A stretch of 55,068 bases of DNA from Comamonadaceae bacterium (GTDB lineage Bacteria; Pseudomonadota; Gammaproteobacteria; Burkholderiales; Burkholderiaceae_C). Below are positions 15,916 to 25,679 of this stretch, in pieces. The stretch lies in the NCBI GenBank assembly GCA_015999985.1, contig JAECRA010000027.1, positions 1 to 55,068 of the forward strand, in the 5' to 3' direction. How positions within the stretch are numbered: position 1 is the first letter of the stretch; every line of letters begins with the position of its first letter. A program made the position numbers and the translations under genes. The notes under the pieces were generated by a model. The model made no database searches and was not told the DNA's origin. It saw only the letters and a list, made by a program, of their open reading frames with translations.

Positions 15916-18750
15916 ATGACCGAAATTGCCTCAGTGCCCGCCGACCGAGCCGAAAACCAGCCCCAACTCCTGCTGGTGGATGGTTCCAGCTATCTTTACC
16001 GTGCGTTCCACGCCTTGCCTGATCTGCGGGTGGACCCCAATGACCGCACAAGCCAGCCCACCGGAGCCATCCGCGGTGTGATCAATATGCTGACTGTGCT
16101 GCGCAAGCAGTACCCGAAAGCGCAGTATGCAGTGTGCGTGTTCGACGCGCCGGGCGGTACTTTCAGGGACGACATTTACCCGGAATATAAAGCCCAGCGC
16201 TCACCCATGCCCGACGACCTGCGCAGCCAGATCGCGCCCATCCACGAGGCGGTGGACCTTTTGGGCTGGAGAGTTCTGGCCGTGCCGGGTGTGGAAGCCG
16301 ATGACGTGATTGGCACGCTGGCGCGAACTGCAGCCGAGCAGGGCATTGAAGTGATCGTCAGCAGTGGAGATAAGGATCTTGCGCAGTTGGTTACAGATCG
16401 CATCACCATTATTGACACCATGAGCGGAAAGCGCCGTGATCTGGCAGGTGTGCAAACCGAGTTCGGTGTACCTGCTTCGCTCATGGTCGACTACCAGGTG
16501 CTTCTGGGAGACTCCGTGGACAACGTGCCTGGCGTCGACAAGGTGGGCCCCAAGACCGCGGCCAAGTGGTTAACGGAATATGGTTCTCTGGATGCCATTG
16601 TTGAAAACGCAAGCAAGATCAAAGGCATGGCGGGCGAAAACCTCCGCAAGGCGCTTGAATGGCTGCCTACGGGCAGGCAGTTGCTGACCATACGCACCAA
16701 CTGCGATCTGGCCGGCTATGTGGATGGCTTGCCTTCATTGGACGCCGTAACCGGTCGCGAGATGAATAGCGAGGCGATGGTCGAGTTCTACAAGAAGTAT
16801 GGCTTCAAGACGCTCGCAAAGGGGTTGGAAGCAGGCCAACCCAAGGCAGCTTCACAAGCAGCCGGGAAAGGACCGAGTAAAGCCGCGAGTGACGGGCCAA
16901 GCACCGGCGACCTTTTTGCAGATCCTCCGGCTGCCTCCCGCGCGGGAGAGCTGAAGTACGACATTGTGTTGGACTGGCCAGCTTTCGATGCCTGGCGGGC
17001 GAAGATTGACGCCGCAGAACTCACAGCCCTGGATACAGAAACGACATCTTTGGACGAGATGCAGGCACGTATCGTGGGTATCTCATTCAGCGTGAAACCG
17101 GGGGAAGCAGCCTATATTCCGCTGGCTCATACCGGGCCTGATGCCCCGGAACAATTGCCTCTGGACGAAGTGCTGCAGCGTTTGAAACCCTGGCTAGAAA
17201 ACCCGGAGAAGAAAAAACTTGGTCAGCACATCAAGTACGACCGTCACGTGTTTGCCAACCACGGCATTGAAGTGCGGGGCTATGCACACGACACCATGCT
17301 GCAGAGCTACGTGCTGGAAGTTCACCGTCCGCATGGCCTGGCCAGCCTGGCTGAGCGCCATCTGGGACGCCAGGGTATTCAATATGAAGACCTGTGCGGC
17401 AAAGGCGCGCATCAGATTCCTTTTGCGCAAGTGACGGTAGACAAGGCTGCGGAATATTCCGCAGAAGACTCCGATCAGACCTTGGACGTTCACCTTGCGC
17501 TGTGGCCGCGCTTGCAGGAAAACGAGAAGCTTCGTGGCATCTATGAGCTGGAGATGGAGAGCAGCGAAGCGCTCTACCGCATTGAACGCACGGGCGTGTT
17601 GATCGATGGTGATGCACTCAGAGTCCAGAGCCATGAACTGGGCCAACGCATCCTGGCGCTGGAAACAGAATCACATGAACTGGCGGGCCAGCCGTTCAAC
17701 CTGGGTTCGCCCAAGCAGATCGGTGAAATTTTCTTCGTCAAGCTGGGTCTGCCGGTGGTCAAGAAAACGGCCACCGGGGCACCCAGTACGGACGAGGAGG
17801 TTCTGGAAAAGCTCGCCGAAGATTACCCTCTGCCGGCGCGGATTCTTGAGCACAGGGGCCTGTCGAAGCTCAAGGGAACCTACACGGACAAACTGCCCTT
17901 GATGGTGAACCCTAACACTGGCCGTGTGCATACGCATTACGCCCAGGCGGTGGCAGTGACGGGCCGTTTATCCAGCAACGACCCCAACCTGCAGAATATT
18001 CCCATCCGCACCGCGGAAGGGCGGCGCGTTCGTGAAGCGTTTGTGGCACCTTCTGGCTGCGTGATTGCCAGTGCCGACTACAGCCAGATCGAGCTTCGCA
18101 TCATGGCCCACCTCAGTGGCGATGAAGCGTTGTTGCGAGCCTTTACAGAAGGCTTGGACGTGCACCGCGCCACAGCCGCAGAGGTGTTTGGCGTAGAGAC
18201 AGGGCAGGTCACTAGTGAGCAGCGCCGCTATGCCAAGGTGATCAACTTTGGCCTGATCTACGGCATGAGCAGCTTTGGCCTGGCACGCAATCTGGGCATA
18301 GACAACACGGCTGCTCGCAACTACATCGCGCGCTATTTTGAGCGTTACCCTGGTGTAAAAAAGTACATGGACGATACGCGCCAGTTGGCCAAGGACACCG
18401 GTTACGTCGAAACCGTGTTCGGCCGGCGTTTGTACCTGCCTGAGATCAACTCACCGAATGGTCCGCGCCGCGCGGGTGCGGAGCGTGCAGCCATCAATGC
18501 ACCTATGCAAGGCACAGCCGCAGACTTGATCAAGATGAGTATGGTGCAGGTTCAGAAGGTGCTGGATGCAGAGCAGCGCAAGACGCGCATGATCATGCAG
18601 GTGCACGATGAATTGGTTCTGGAAGTGCCTGAGACTGAAGTCGAGTGGATGCGCAGTGAGATTCCGCGGCTGATGGCGGGGGTTGCTTCGCTGAAGGTGC
18701 CTTTACTGGCTGAGGTGGGCGTGGGCCCCAACTGGGAACAGGCGCATTAG
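15916..18750 (+). CDS. polA: DNA polymerase I
   Basis: Protein of 944 residues (about 930 is usual) for Okazaki fragment maturation and repair. Domains in order: 5'-3' exonuclease (about 1-300, LLVDGSSYLYRAFHAL, GDKDLAQLV, GDSVDNVPG); a low-complexity Ala/Lys/Ser linker near 310-340; 3'-5' exonuclease with intact acidic residues (LDTETTSLD, AHDTMLQSYVL, YSAEDSDQT), so proofreading is expected; and the polymerase with motif A (ADYSQIELRIMAHLSGD), motif B (RRYAKVINFGLIYGM) and motif C (QVHDELVLE). The start at 15916 (MTEIASVPAD) is chosen from family alignment; an ATG at 15901 is in frame but has no better ribosome site. It is divergent from the DUF2782-thrB operon. Confidence 0.97.
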   Translation: MTEIASVPADRAENQPQLLLVDGSSYLYRAFHALPDLRVDPNDRTSQPTGAIRGVINMLTVLRKQYPKAQYAVCVFDAPGGTFRDDIYPEYKAQRSPMPDDLRSQIAPIHEAVDLLGWRVLAVPGVEADDVIGTLARTAAEQGIEVIVSSGDKDLAQLVTDRITIIDTMSGKRRDLAGVQTEFGVPASLMVDYQVLLGDSVDNVPGVDKVGPKTAAKWLTEYGSLDAIVENASKIKGMAGENLRKALEWLPTGRQLLTIRTNCDLAGYVDGLPSLDAVTGREMNSEAMVEFYKKYGFKTLAKGLEAGQPKAASQAAGKGPSKAASDGPSTGDLFADPPAASRAGELKYDIVLDWPAFDAWRAKIDAAELTALDTETTSLDEMQARIVGISFSVKPGEAAYIPLAHTGPDAPEQLPLDEVLQRLKPWLENPEKKKLGQHIKYDRHVFANHGIEVRGYAHDTMLQSYVLEVHRPHGLASLAERHLGRQGIQYEDLCGKGAHQIPFAQVTVDKAAEYSAEDSDQTLDVHLALWPRLQENEKLRGIYELEMESSEALYRIERTGVLIDGDALRVQSHELGQRILALETESHELAGQPFNLGSPKQIGEIFFVKLGLPVVKKTATGAPSTDEEVLEKLAEDYPLPARILEHRGLSKLKGTYTDKLPLMVNPNTGRVHTHYAQAVAVTGRLSSNDPNLQNIPIRTAEGRRVREAFVAPSGCVIASADYSQIELRIMAHLSGDEALLRAFTEGLDVHRATAAEVFGVETGQVTSEQRRYAKVINFGLIYGMSSFGLARNLGIDNTAARNYIARYFERYPGVKKYMDDTRQLAKDTGYVETVFGRRLYLPEINSPNGPRRAGAERAAINAPMQGTAADLIKMSMVQVQKVLDAEQRKTRMIMQVHDELVLEVPETEVEWMRSEIPRLMAGVASLKVPLLAEVGVGPNWEQAH

Positions 18751-18762
18751 TTAGAAGTTGTC

Positions 18763-19194
18763 ATGCAAGGTATTAAACGGAAGATTGTTTACGTCACCCT
18801 TTTTGAATTGATTGCGGTGGCTGTCACGACTGTGGCGTTTGCAGCTTACTCAGGGCAGGGCGCAGGCCACTCGACCTTCTTGGCGGTGGCCTCTTCACTC
18901 ATTGCCACAGTGTGGAATCTGTCTTACAACACCGCTTTTGAAAAATGGGAGTCTCGTCAGACGGTGCGTGGACGAAGCGTGAAGCGACGACTGGCGCATG
19001 CGTTCGGCTTTGAAACCGGGCTGACTGTGATGTTGGTGCCGCTGTTTGCCTGGTGGTTGAAGATTTCCCTATGGGAAGCGTTGGTGCTGGATGTCGGACT
19101 TATTGTCTTCTTCCTCGTCTACGCCTTCCTCTTCAATCTCTGGTTCGACCGCATTTTTGGGTTGCCCGCATCGGCTCAGCCAGTGAGCGCGTAA
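18763..19194 (+). CDS. PACE-family (AceI-like) efflux protein
   Basis: Membrane protein of 143 residues with four hydrophobic segments made of two BTP-type hairpins, as in the proteobacterial antimicrobial compound efflux family. AceI exports chlorhexidine and short diamines using proton motive force. The key acidic residue of AceI, Glu15, is present (YVTLFELIAVAVT). The second half carries NLSYNTAFEKWE and HAFGFETGL, typical of the family. It lies 12 bp after polA and may be read through from it. Substrate unknown. Confidence 0.88.
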   Translation: MQGIKRKIVYVTLFELIAVAVTTVAFAAYSGQGAGHSTFLAVASSLIATVWNLSYNTAFEKWESRQTVRGRSVKRRLAHAFGFETGLTVMLVPLFAWWLKISLWEALVLDVGLIVFFLVYAFLFNLWFDRIFGLPASAQPVSA

Positions 19195-19239
19195 CGGAGT
19201 ACGGACCCGTGGCATCGGGCGAGTGGTCGTGACACATAG

Positions 19240-19302
19240 CGTCAAGTAACCCTGGATCCCCGCCTGCGCTGGGATCCAGGGGTAAGAAGCACATCGATCA
19301 CT
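19240..19302. repeat. Dispersed GGATCCCCGCCTGCGC repeat, hairpin form
   Basis: Arms CCCTGGATCCC (19250-19260) and GGGATCCAGGG (19271-19281) make an 11-bp hairpin with loop CGCCTGCGCT. Its left part is nearly identical to 54378-54407 and its right part resembles 54274-54300. It lies between the convergent PACE and esterase genes, so it may also act as a two-way terminator, though there is no U-tract. Confidence 0.7.
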
Positions 19303-19951
19303 GAGCCAGCAAGCCAGACGCGCGTAGTTGCGCTGTCAATCCTTCCGCAAAGCGGCGATATCCCTGAGCGTTCGCATGTATCTGGTCGGAGCGCAAGCTG
19401 GCATCAGCAAGGACCTCGGCCCAGCCATTTGAGTACAGTGGAAGCTTCATCTCGTCCGCCAGTTCTGCATAGAGCGGGTGATCAGTGAGTCGCCCTGTGC
19501 TGGCCGCGAGCAGCGAGAACTGGGGTACTGCCACGAGAAGCGTCTGCGCACCGGAGGCCGTGACGGCTTCGCAGATCAATCGGATGTTGTCCTTGGCACC
19601 GGCGGCGCTCATCTGGCGAAGAAAGTCGTTGCCGCCGATGCTCAGGATCACGAGTTCGGGTCGGTGTTCCTTGAGCAGGCCGGGCGTGCGCACGAGCGCC
19701 TGGGCTGATGTTTCCCCGGAAATGCCCCCGTTGACCACTTGCCAGCCTGTGAGCTCCTGCAATGCAGCAGGGTAAGCCGCAGTGGCATCAGCTCCAACGC
19801 CAGAGGTCAAGGAATCCCCCAGCGCCAGAACGGTGCTGCCGGCACCTAGCGCTCGAGCCGTTGGTGTGCGCTTCTTGCCGCAGGCTGCCATGAAGAAGGT
19901 CGTGGATAGCAAGGCCAACAGATGGCGGCGGGAAAGATTGGGTTGGTTCAT
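19298..19951 (-). CDS. GDSL/SGNH-family esterase, predicted lipoprotein
   Basis: Protein of 217 residues, similar in size to TesA-type arylesterases. The start at 19951 gives MNQPNLSRRHLLALLSTTFFMAACG: a twin-arginine pair (Arg8, Arg9) with a lipobox ending at Cys24, so export may go through the Tat route. SGNH blocks are seen in order: LALGDSLTSGVGA (Ser), GGISGETSAQAL (Gly), LSIGGNDFLRQM (Asn) and DQIHANAQGYRRFAEGL (Asp and His). It probably hydrolyses short-chain or aryl esters, or thioesters, in the envelope. It converges with the PACE gene and is divergent from the large IPTL-CTERM gene. Confidence 0.88.
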   Translation of the reverse strand: MNQPNLSRRHLLALLSTTFFMAACGKKRTPTARALGAGSTVLALGDSLTSGVGADATAAYPAALQELTGWQVVNGGISGETSAQALVRTPGLLKEHRPELVILSIGGNDFLRQMSAAGAKDNIRLICEAVTASGAQTLLVAVPQFSLLAASTGRLTDHPLYAELADEMKLPLYSNGWAEVLADASLRSDQIHANAQGYRRFAEGLTAQLRASGLLAQ

Positions 19952-20103
19952 GCGATTGGAGGTCGAATTGCAAAAAGAGGTGGGAAGGCGATGGCGGGCC
20001 CCGCCTGATTCAATTAGCTCAACTTCATTGGTGTTTCTGCAAAGGCGCGAACAAGGCCCGTACTGTTCCACACCGCTGCCTATCTACTATCCCCTGAGGC
20101 ATT

Positions 20104-20117
20104 TTCCGAAATCGGAA
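20104..20117. promoter_or_regulatory. Small dyad between esterase and IPTL-CTERM genes
   Basis: TTCCGA-AA-TCGGAA, a perfect 6-bp dyad in the 287-bp divergent space (19952-20238). No other convincing promoter or gene is seen in this space. A regulator site is possible but not supported by any consensus I know. Confidence 0.3.
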
Positions 20118-20238
20118 TTCGACAACTGAGGGCAAGAAAGGTATTCAAACTTCGTAAGGCTGCGGCATTGGTCACGAAGCTGACATCTTGCGTCTTTATC
20201 GTGACGCGATTTTGTCAAATTTTTGTGTTGCGGGTTTC

Positions 20239-23200
20239 ATGAAGAATAAATTCAAGGTGGGTGCGATCACGCTTTTGATCGCAGCGGGGAGTCCATTGGT
20301 CTGGGGTGGGCCGTTCAGTCCAGGAAACGTGGTCGTGTACCGGTTCGATGGCGGAGCAACCAAGACGGCGCAACCTGTGTCGCTGCTTGAACTCAGCCCC
20401 GAAGGCACTCTTGTACAGACTTTGAGCCTGCCTTCAACGGGGGCCGGTGCTGGCGTTTTGACCGCAAGCGACACACGCTCGGAGGGCTTGCTCAACCGCT
20501 CGGCAGACGGGCGCTGTCTGGCGGTGCCAGGCTACAGTGTGGTGGCTGGCACCACGCCCTTGGTTGACGCTGCGACGGCCGCTCCGCGTCGGGTCCTGTT
20601 GATAGGGGCCACAGGGGAGCAGATAGGCGGGGTGACCTTTGGCAGCACTGCCAGTTCCGCCTTCATGGGCGATTCGATCCGCAGTGCTGTCAGCAATGAC
20701 TGCACCCAGGTGTGGGCTAGCGGCGCGGGCAGCGCAAGCGCGACGCGTGGACTCTGGTACGCACCCAATGGCAGCCTGCCTGCCAGCAACGTGCAGTTGT
20801 CCACGACGAATGCGCAGGGCATACAGATTGCCGCTGGACAGCTCTACGCCGCTTTCGCAGGCGGGGGCACCGTGAACAAGTTCGGTGTGAACTTGCCGAC
20901 GAGCGTTCCAAGCCCATCTTCAACCGTGGTGCCGCTGCCTGGTATGCCGGCCAATAACTTTCGCGGCCTGGCTTTGCTCAAGCTGGGCAACGGCCCAGCG
21001 GCGCTGGATACGGCGTATGTAGCCAATAACAACGCCAGCACACCTGCCATTGAGAAGTACGTCTTTAACGGCACGGCCTGGGTGGCGAGCGGTCGTATGC
21101 CCGTCGCCGACGCGCACGGCGTGCTGGCCTTGGATACCGGTGGTGGGCAGGTGCTGCTTTTTGCAACGGGTTCAGACGGCAGGGTCTACCGAGCGTTTGA
21201 CCGCTCTGGTTTCGCCGCAAGCGTGTCGGCAAGCTGGACTTCCATTGCAGCTGTGGATACCGAACAAACCCCACAGGCGCGCTTGTTCGGGTTGGCGCTG
21301 ACACCTGAGGCCGCGCCCCCAGCGGCCGCGCCAAACGTGCCGGCGAGCGCTTCCATGAGTGCTGCCGTTGGCGGACTTTCCGTGCAATGGTCTGCACCGG
21401 CTTCGGGCGCGGCTGTTGCGTGGTATGTGCTGGAACTGTCCAACGACAATTTTGCGACCGTGGCGCGTGAGCATTTCGTGCCTGCCGGCGGATCCACTCT
21501 CAGCAGGACCATCACCGGGCTGGGAAATGGCACCTATCGCTTTCGCGTTCGTGCGGTCAACAGCAAGGGAGGAAGCGCCCATGTGACCGATGGCAGCACG
21601 GTCGTCATTCAGCCGCCCACTATTTCCGGCTTGGCCGATCAACTGGCTCTGTCTGGGGTGATTGGTGATGCGACCGACCCGGCCGCCATAAACGGTCTGA
21701 TGTTTGAAGTGAGCGACACGTCAGACGCCCCAGTCAGCATTCAGGTCCGGGCCGAAAGTTCCAACACCACCGTGGTTCCGGCCTCTGGCCTAGAGATAGT
21801 GCGCAGTGGTGCTAATGTCACTTTGAAGATTGCAGCCAGTTCTGTGGGTTTTGCTGACATCACGGTGACTGCAACCAACAGCCGCGGCCTTGCCGTCACG
21901 CGGACGCTGCGTTATGCCGCTTCGCAGGCCGTGTCGGCGACTGCTTCCACACGCTGGTATACCGGTCGATCAGATGGCTCTACCGGCGCCATGTTGAATG
22001 GTGGGGCTCTGGTGCTAGTGGGCGATGATGAGGCGCCTGCGGCAGATCTCTCAGGCCAGCCTTTGCCTGGAGGCAATGCGCTTTGGGCTTACCCAAGAAG
22101 TGGATCTGGGTCTCCCGTCGCGCTTGCGGCGATCGATGGCGCACTCGGATTGAACGACATTGCCAGTTGCGCATTGACGGGGGTCACCGGAACCACCAGC
22201 AACTGCCGTGCGGACGGCGAAGTGGATCTGGAAGCCAGCATGCGCCTGGGCAACCGTCTTTACGTGACGGGCTCGCATTCCAACAATAAGAGCGGCAACT
22301 CAAGGGCTGACCGCTGGCGCTTATTCGCTGCTGATATCAATGATGGCGCGGCGCCTTCGATGGATGTGAAAGGCTATTACCGTTGGTTGCGCGAAGATCT
22401 TCGTGCCTGGGATACAGCCAATGGCCATCGGTTTGGACTGGTGGCGGGCTCTAACGGCGGTGGCATTCCTGAAAGTGAATCACGAGATGGCTTTTCAATA
22501 GAGGGCCTGTCCAGCAGCCCGGACAATGGTGCTGCCTGGTTTGCGTTCCGCGCACCTCTCGTGCCCGCGCCTGGGCAGCCTGCGCCGGTTTTTGGCAATG
22601 CCGACGGGCGGAATTTTGCACTCATCGTGTCGGTAAACAATTTTGATGCCCTTGCCACGGCCAGTGGGGGTGGCAGCCTAGGCAGTGCGCAATTCGGCAA
22701 CCCGATCTGGCTGGATCTTGGCGGCCGCGCCATCCGGGAGATCAGCAAGAACGACGCTGGGCAATACCTGATCATTGCCGGGCCGCCAGGCAGTGCTACA
22801 GGCGTGTCGCCCAAGGATTTCCGCTTGTATAGCTGGGACGGCAGTGCCGATTCCAACGGCCTGGCGACCAATCTCCGTCCACGGGGGACTTCCCTGGCTT
22901 CGCTCAACCCCAATATGACCGGATGCTCGCCTGAAGGGTTTGCAGAGTTGCCCGCCAACATGAATGAGGGTGGCCAGACGGGGCTCATCAGTGACTGCGG
23001 TGACGCCATCTTCTATACCGGAGACACGGTCGCCAAGGACCTGCAATTCAACGCCTGGAAGAAATTCCGTTCTGATGACGTGGTTCTCGATACCTTGGCA
23101 ACCGCAGCTGTAACTGCCACGGTGAGTGAAGCGACGGGGCTCAACGCGAGTGTGACGGCCAGCCAGGCTGGCCAGTTCTACTGGGTGGTATTGCCCGCTT

Positions 23201-23979
23201 CAGCACCAACCCCTAGTTTGGGGCAAGTGGTGTCTGGGCTGGATGGTACGGGCTCGCCTAGCGCTTTCTCAGGGCAGCTTGCCGTGGCTTCTGCTTCGCC
23301 GGGCAGCATCAGCGCGAGCGGACTGTTGGCCAGTGAGACCTACAAGTTGTATGGAGTCGTGGTGGTGGGTGACACGCCGGGTGTTATGGCGATTGTTTCG
23401 CTGCAACGCCTTGCCTTGGGCGTGGCAGGTGGAGTGCAGGCTGTCTTATCTGGTGATCATGGCTGGGCATTCGCTCCTGTGGGTTCAGGGCCTATGGACT
23501 CAGGCGGATGGATAGCCGCAAGCGGTGCGCCGAAATCGCCGCCTTCCCTGCCACCTGGCTACAGCTTCCCATATGGATTGCTCGACTTTGTGGCGGTGAA
23601 CGGTGACGCGGATTCGATGTTGACCGCCCGCTTCACCTTGCCATCGCCTGTGCCGATGGGCGCGGTATTGTGGAAATATGGCGCGACGGCGGCCAATCCG
23701 CAAGCTCATTGGTACATGCTTCCACAAGGCGAAGAAGGCCAGCCCGGAAGCTACAGCCTCTCGCAAGACAGAAAGACCCTGACGCTGCGCATTGCAGACG
23801 GTGGCCTGGGTGACTCCGCGCTGGACGCTAAAAACCTGATCGCCGATCCGTCTGGCATAGGAATACCTTCGGCGACCGAGGCGAACATGGTGCCGGTGCC
23901 CACCCTTTCACAATGGAGTCTGATGTTCCTGGCGGCAGGCGTGATGGTGCTCGTATGGAGGAAAAAAGCTTCTCTTTGA
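20239..23979 (+). CDS. Large surface protein with Fn3-like domain, choice-of-anchor U domain and IPTL-CTERM signal
   Basis: Exported protein of 1246 residues. The start at 20239 gives MKNKFKVGAITLLIAAGSPLVWG, a signal peptide. Residues about 25-360 look like a beta-propeller of short strand repeats; a fibronectin III-like domain lies near 364-447 (AWYVLELSNDNF... YRFRVRAVNSKGG); further beta-rich sequence follows. Near 1064-1207 is the choice-of-anchor U pattern (AVLWKYGAT, HWYMLPQ, LRIADGGLGDSALDAKN). The C-terminus is PVPTLSQWSLMFLAAGVMVLVWRKKASL: motif, one hydrophobic helix and basic end, i.e. IPTL-CTERM. It is probably held at, or processed at, the cell surface. Ligand and processing enzyme unknown. 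Confidence 0.8.
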   Translation: MKNKFKVGAITLLIAAGSPLVWGGPFSPGNVVVYRFDGGATKTAQPVSLLELSPEGTLVQTLSLPSTGAGAGVLTASDTRSEGLLNRSADGRCLAVPGYSVVAGTTPLVDAATAAPRRVLLIGATGEQIGGVTFGSTASSAFMGDSIRSAVSNDCTQVWASGAGSASATRGLWYAPNGSLPASNVQLSTTNAQGIQIAAGQLYAAFAGGGTVNKFGVNLPTSVPSPSSTVVPLPGMPANNFRGLALLKLGNGPAALDTAYVANNNASTPAIEKYVFNGTAWVASGRMPVADAHGVLALDTGGGQVLLFATGSDGRVYRAFDRSGFAASVSASWTSIAAVDTEQTPQARLFGLALTPEAAPPAAAPNVPASASMSAAVGGLSVQWSAPASGAAVAWYVLELSNDNFATVAREHFVPAGGSTLSRTITGLGNGTYRFRVRAVNSKGGSAHVTDGSTVVIQPPTISGLADQLALSGVIGDATDPAAINGLMFEVSDTSDAPVSIQVRAESSNTTVVPASGLEIVRSGANVTLKIAASSVGFADITVTATNSRGLAVTRTLRYAASQAVSATASTRWYTGRSDGSTGAMLNGGALVLVGDDEAPAADLSGQPLPGGNALWAYPRSGSGSPVALAAIDGALGLNDIASCALTGVTGTTSNCRADGEVDLEASMRLGNRLYVTGSHSNNKSGNSRADRWRLFAADINDGAAPSMDVKGYYRWLREDLRAWDTANGHRFGLVAGSNGGGIPESESRDGFSIEGLSSSPDNGAAWFAFRAPLVPAPGQPAPVFGNADGRNFALIVSVNNFDALATASGGGSLGSAQFGNPIWLDLGGRAIREISKNDAGQYLIIAGPPGSATGVSPKDFRLYSWDGSADSNGLATNLRPRGTSLASLNPNMTGCSPEGFAELPANMNEGGQTGLISDCGDAIFYTGDTVAKDLQFNAWKKFRSDDVVLDTLATAAVTATVSEATGLNASVTASQAGQFYWVVLPASAPTPSLGQVVSGLDGTGSPSAFSGQLAVASASPGSISASGLLASETYKLYGVVVVGDTPGVMAIVSLQRLALGVAGGVQAVLSGDHGWAFAPVGSGPMDSGGWIAASGAPKSPPSLPPGYSFPYGLLDFVAVNGDADSMLTARFTLPSPVPMGAVLWKYGATAANPQAHWYMLPQGEEGQPGSYSLSQDRKTLTLRIADGGLGDSALDAKNLIADPSGIGIPSATEANMVPVPTLSQWSLMFLAAGVMVLVWRKKASL

Positions 23980-24121
23980 ACGCCTGATGGCGAGGAACAC
24001 CCTAAAACCCCGGTGCAAATGCGTGGTTGACATGCAGTCGCGGCCTTCGCCTACAGAGCCAGATGGCCCTGCGTCGGATAGCATGTTGTAGTTGCTATAT
24101 GCAACGCAAGAAGGGCATTCC

Positions 24122-24592
24122 ATGAAAGTCAAAGCTACCAAAACGCTTGTGGGCCTGCTGGCTCTGTGCATGGTGAGCGCGCCGGTCCTGGCGCAGCCAG
24201 GGCGTGGCGGAGATCAGGGCCGCGGCCCTGACCGCGACGGGCGAAATCCCGGCTACCACCAAGGAGGACCGGACCGCCGAGGTCCGCCACCTTCTTACAA
24301 CCAACGACCGGGCCCACCGCCACACGCCGGCCCCCACAGACCCGCTCCACGTCCACCGGGATGGGTGAACCGTCCTGGCTACAGCCAGCATGAATATCGA
24401 CGCTTCAATCGGGGCGATCGTCTGCCGCCAGAGTATCGTCAACGACAGTACGTGGTCAATGACTGGCGTGGGCATGGTCTTCGTCCGCCACCCAGAGGGT
24501 ATTACTGGGTGCAAAACGGTTCAGACTATCTGTTGGCTGCAATCGCAACCGGCCTGATTTCAGCCGTCGTCATCAATGCGATAACGCGTTGA
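24122..24592 (+). CDS. RcnB-family periplasmic protein
   Basis: Protein of 156 residues. Start at 24122 gives a Sec signal (MKVKATKTLVGLLALCMVSAPVLAQ). The middle is low complexity, rich in Gly, Arg, Pro and Asp. The C-terminal part has the RcnB pattern YRQRQYVVNDWRGHGLRPPPRGYYWVQNGSDYLLAAIATGLI, ending in a hydrophobic stretch. RcnB in E. coli helps nickel and cobalt homeostasis, but most members of this family are uncharacterised. A TTGACA hexamer at 24027-24032 may be part of its promoter; the -10 is weak. Confidence 0.75.
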   Translation: MKVKATKTLVGLLALCMVSAPVLAQPGRGGDQGRGPDRDGRNPGYHQGGPDRRGPPPSYNQRPGPPPHAGPHRPAPRPPGWVNRPGYSQHEYRRFNRGDRLPPEYRQRQYVVNDWRGHGLRPPPRGYYWVQNGSDYLLAAIATGLISAVVINAITR

Positions 24593-24604
24593 CTTCCTAG
24601 TTTC

Positions 24605-24640
24605 CCCAGGGCTTAACGCTACAAGTGTGTAAGCCCTGGG
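24605..24640. terminator. Hairpin between convergent rcnB-like and fbp genes
   Basis: Arms CCCAGGGCTTA (24605-24615) and TAAGCCCTGGG (24630-24640), a perfect 11-bp stem with a 14-base loop, located 13 bp after one stop codon and 17 bp before the other. There is no U-tract on either strand, so it may be a weak two-way terminator or a 3'-end stabiliser. Confidence 0.55.
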
Positions 24641-24656
24641 AAGCTCACGGACAGAC

Positions 24657-25679
24657 TCACTGACCTGAGCTTGCATGCTCATGGTGATAGGCGGTGACTC
24701 GCTCCACCTCGTTCTTGCTGCCAAGAATGACGCTGACGCGCTCATGTAATTGGCCAGGTTGCACGTCCAGGATGCGTTCGTGGCCATTGGTGGCAGCGCC
24801 GCCCGCTTGCTCTACCAGCCAACCCATGGGGTTGGCTTCATACATGAGACGCAGTTTGCCGGGCTTGCTGGGTTCGCGCTTGTCCCATGGGTACATGAAA
24901 ATGCCGCCACGGGTCATGATGCGGTGAACGTCGGCCACCATGCTGGCAATCCAGCGCATATTGAAGTCCTTACCACGTGGGCCTTCGCGGCCCTCCAGGC
25001 ATTCGTCCACATAGCGCTTAACTGGAGTGTCCCAGTGGCGCATATTGCTCATGTTGATGGCGAATTCCTTGGTGTCTGCCGGAATGCGCACGTCGTCCTG
25101 GGTCAAGACGAATGAGCCTTGCTCCCTGTCCAGAGTGAACATGGCTACACCGTCGCCCACCGTGAGCACCAGCGTGGTTTGAGGGCCATACACGCAGTAA
25201 CCGGCTGCCACCTGGCATTTTCCGGGTTGCAGGAAATCGCGCTCTTCCACACCGCGGTCGCCTTCGGGCATTTTCAGAACACTGAAAATGGTGCCAATGC
25301 TGACGTTGACGTCGATGTTGCTGGAGCCGTCCAGGGGGTCGAACAACAACAGGTATTCACCACGCGGATAGCGGTTGGGCACGAGGTAGATGGCGTCCAT
25401 TTCCTCGCTGGCCATAGCGGCCAGGTGGCCACCCCATTCATTGGCTTCGATCAAAACCTCGTTGGCAATGATGTCGAGCTTCTTCTGCACTTCACCCTGG
25501 ACATTCTCGCTGCCTGCGGTGCCCAGCACATCACCCAGAGCGCCCTTGTTCACGGAATGGCTGATGCGCTTGCAGGCGCGCGCCACCACTTCAAGCAGGA
25601 GGCGCAGTTGCGAAGGAATGTGGCCGTCGACGCGCTGCTTTTCAACCAGATATCGGGTAAGAGAAATGCTTCTGCTCAT
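24657..25679 (-). CDS. fbp: Fructose-1,6-bisphosphatase, class I
   Basis: Protein of 340 residues (E. coli 332) that removes the 1-phosphate of fructose 1,6-bisphosphate in gluconeogenesis or the Calvin cycle. The start [15 protein letters not shown] (25679) follows the family; the open frame continues upstream in the pepN region but is not related. The metal and phosphate site [26 protein letters not shown] is intact, and the sugar phosphate region [24 protein letters not shown] is present. Its ATG overlaps the stop of pepN by 4 bases, so translation is probably coupled. Confidence 0.95.
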   Translation of the reverse strand: MSRSISLTRYLVEKQRVDGHIPSQLRLLLEVVARACKRISHSVNKGALGDVLGTAGSENVQGEVQKKLDIIANEVLIEANEWGGHLAAMASEEMDAIYLVPNRYPRGEYLLLFDPLDGSSNIDVNVSIGTIFSVLKMPEGDRGVEERDFLQPGKCQVAAGYCVYGPQTTLVLTVGDGVAMFTLDREQGSFVLTQDDVRIPADTKEFAINMSNMRHWDTPVKRYVDECLEGREGPRGKDFNMRWIASMVADVHRIMTRGGIFMYPWDKREPSKPGKLRLMYEANPMGWLVEQAGGAATNGHERILDVQPGQLHERVSVILGSKNEVERVTAYHHEHASSGQ

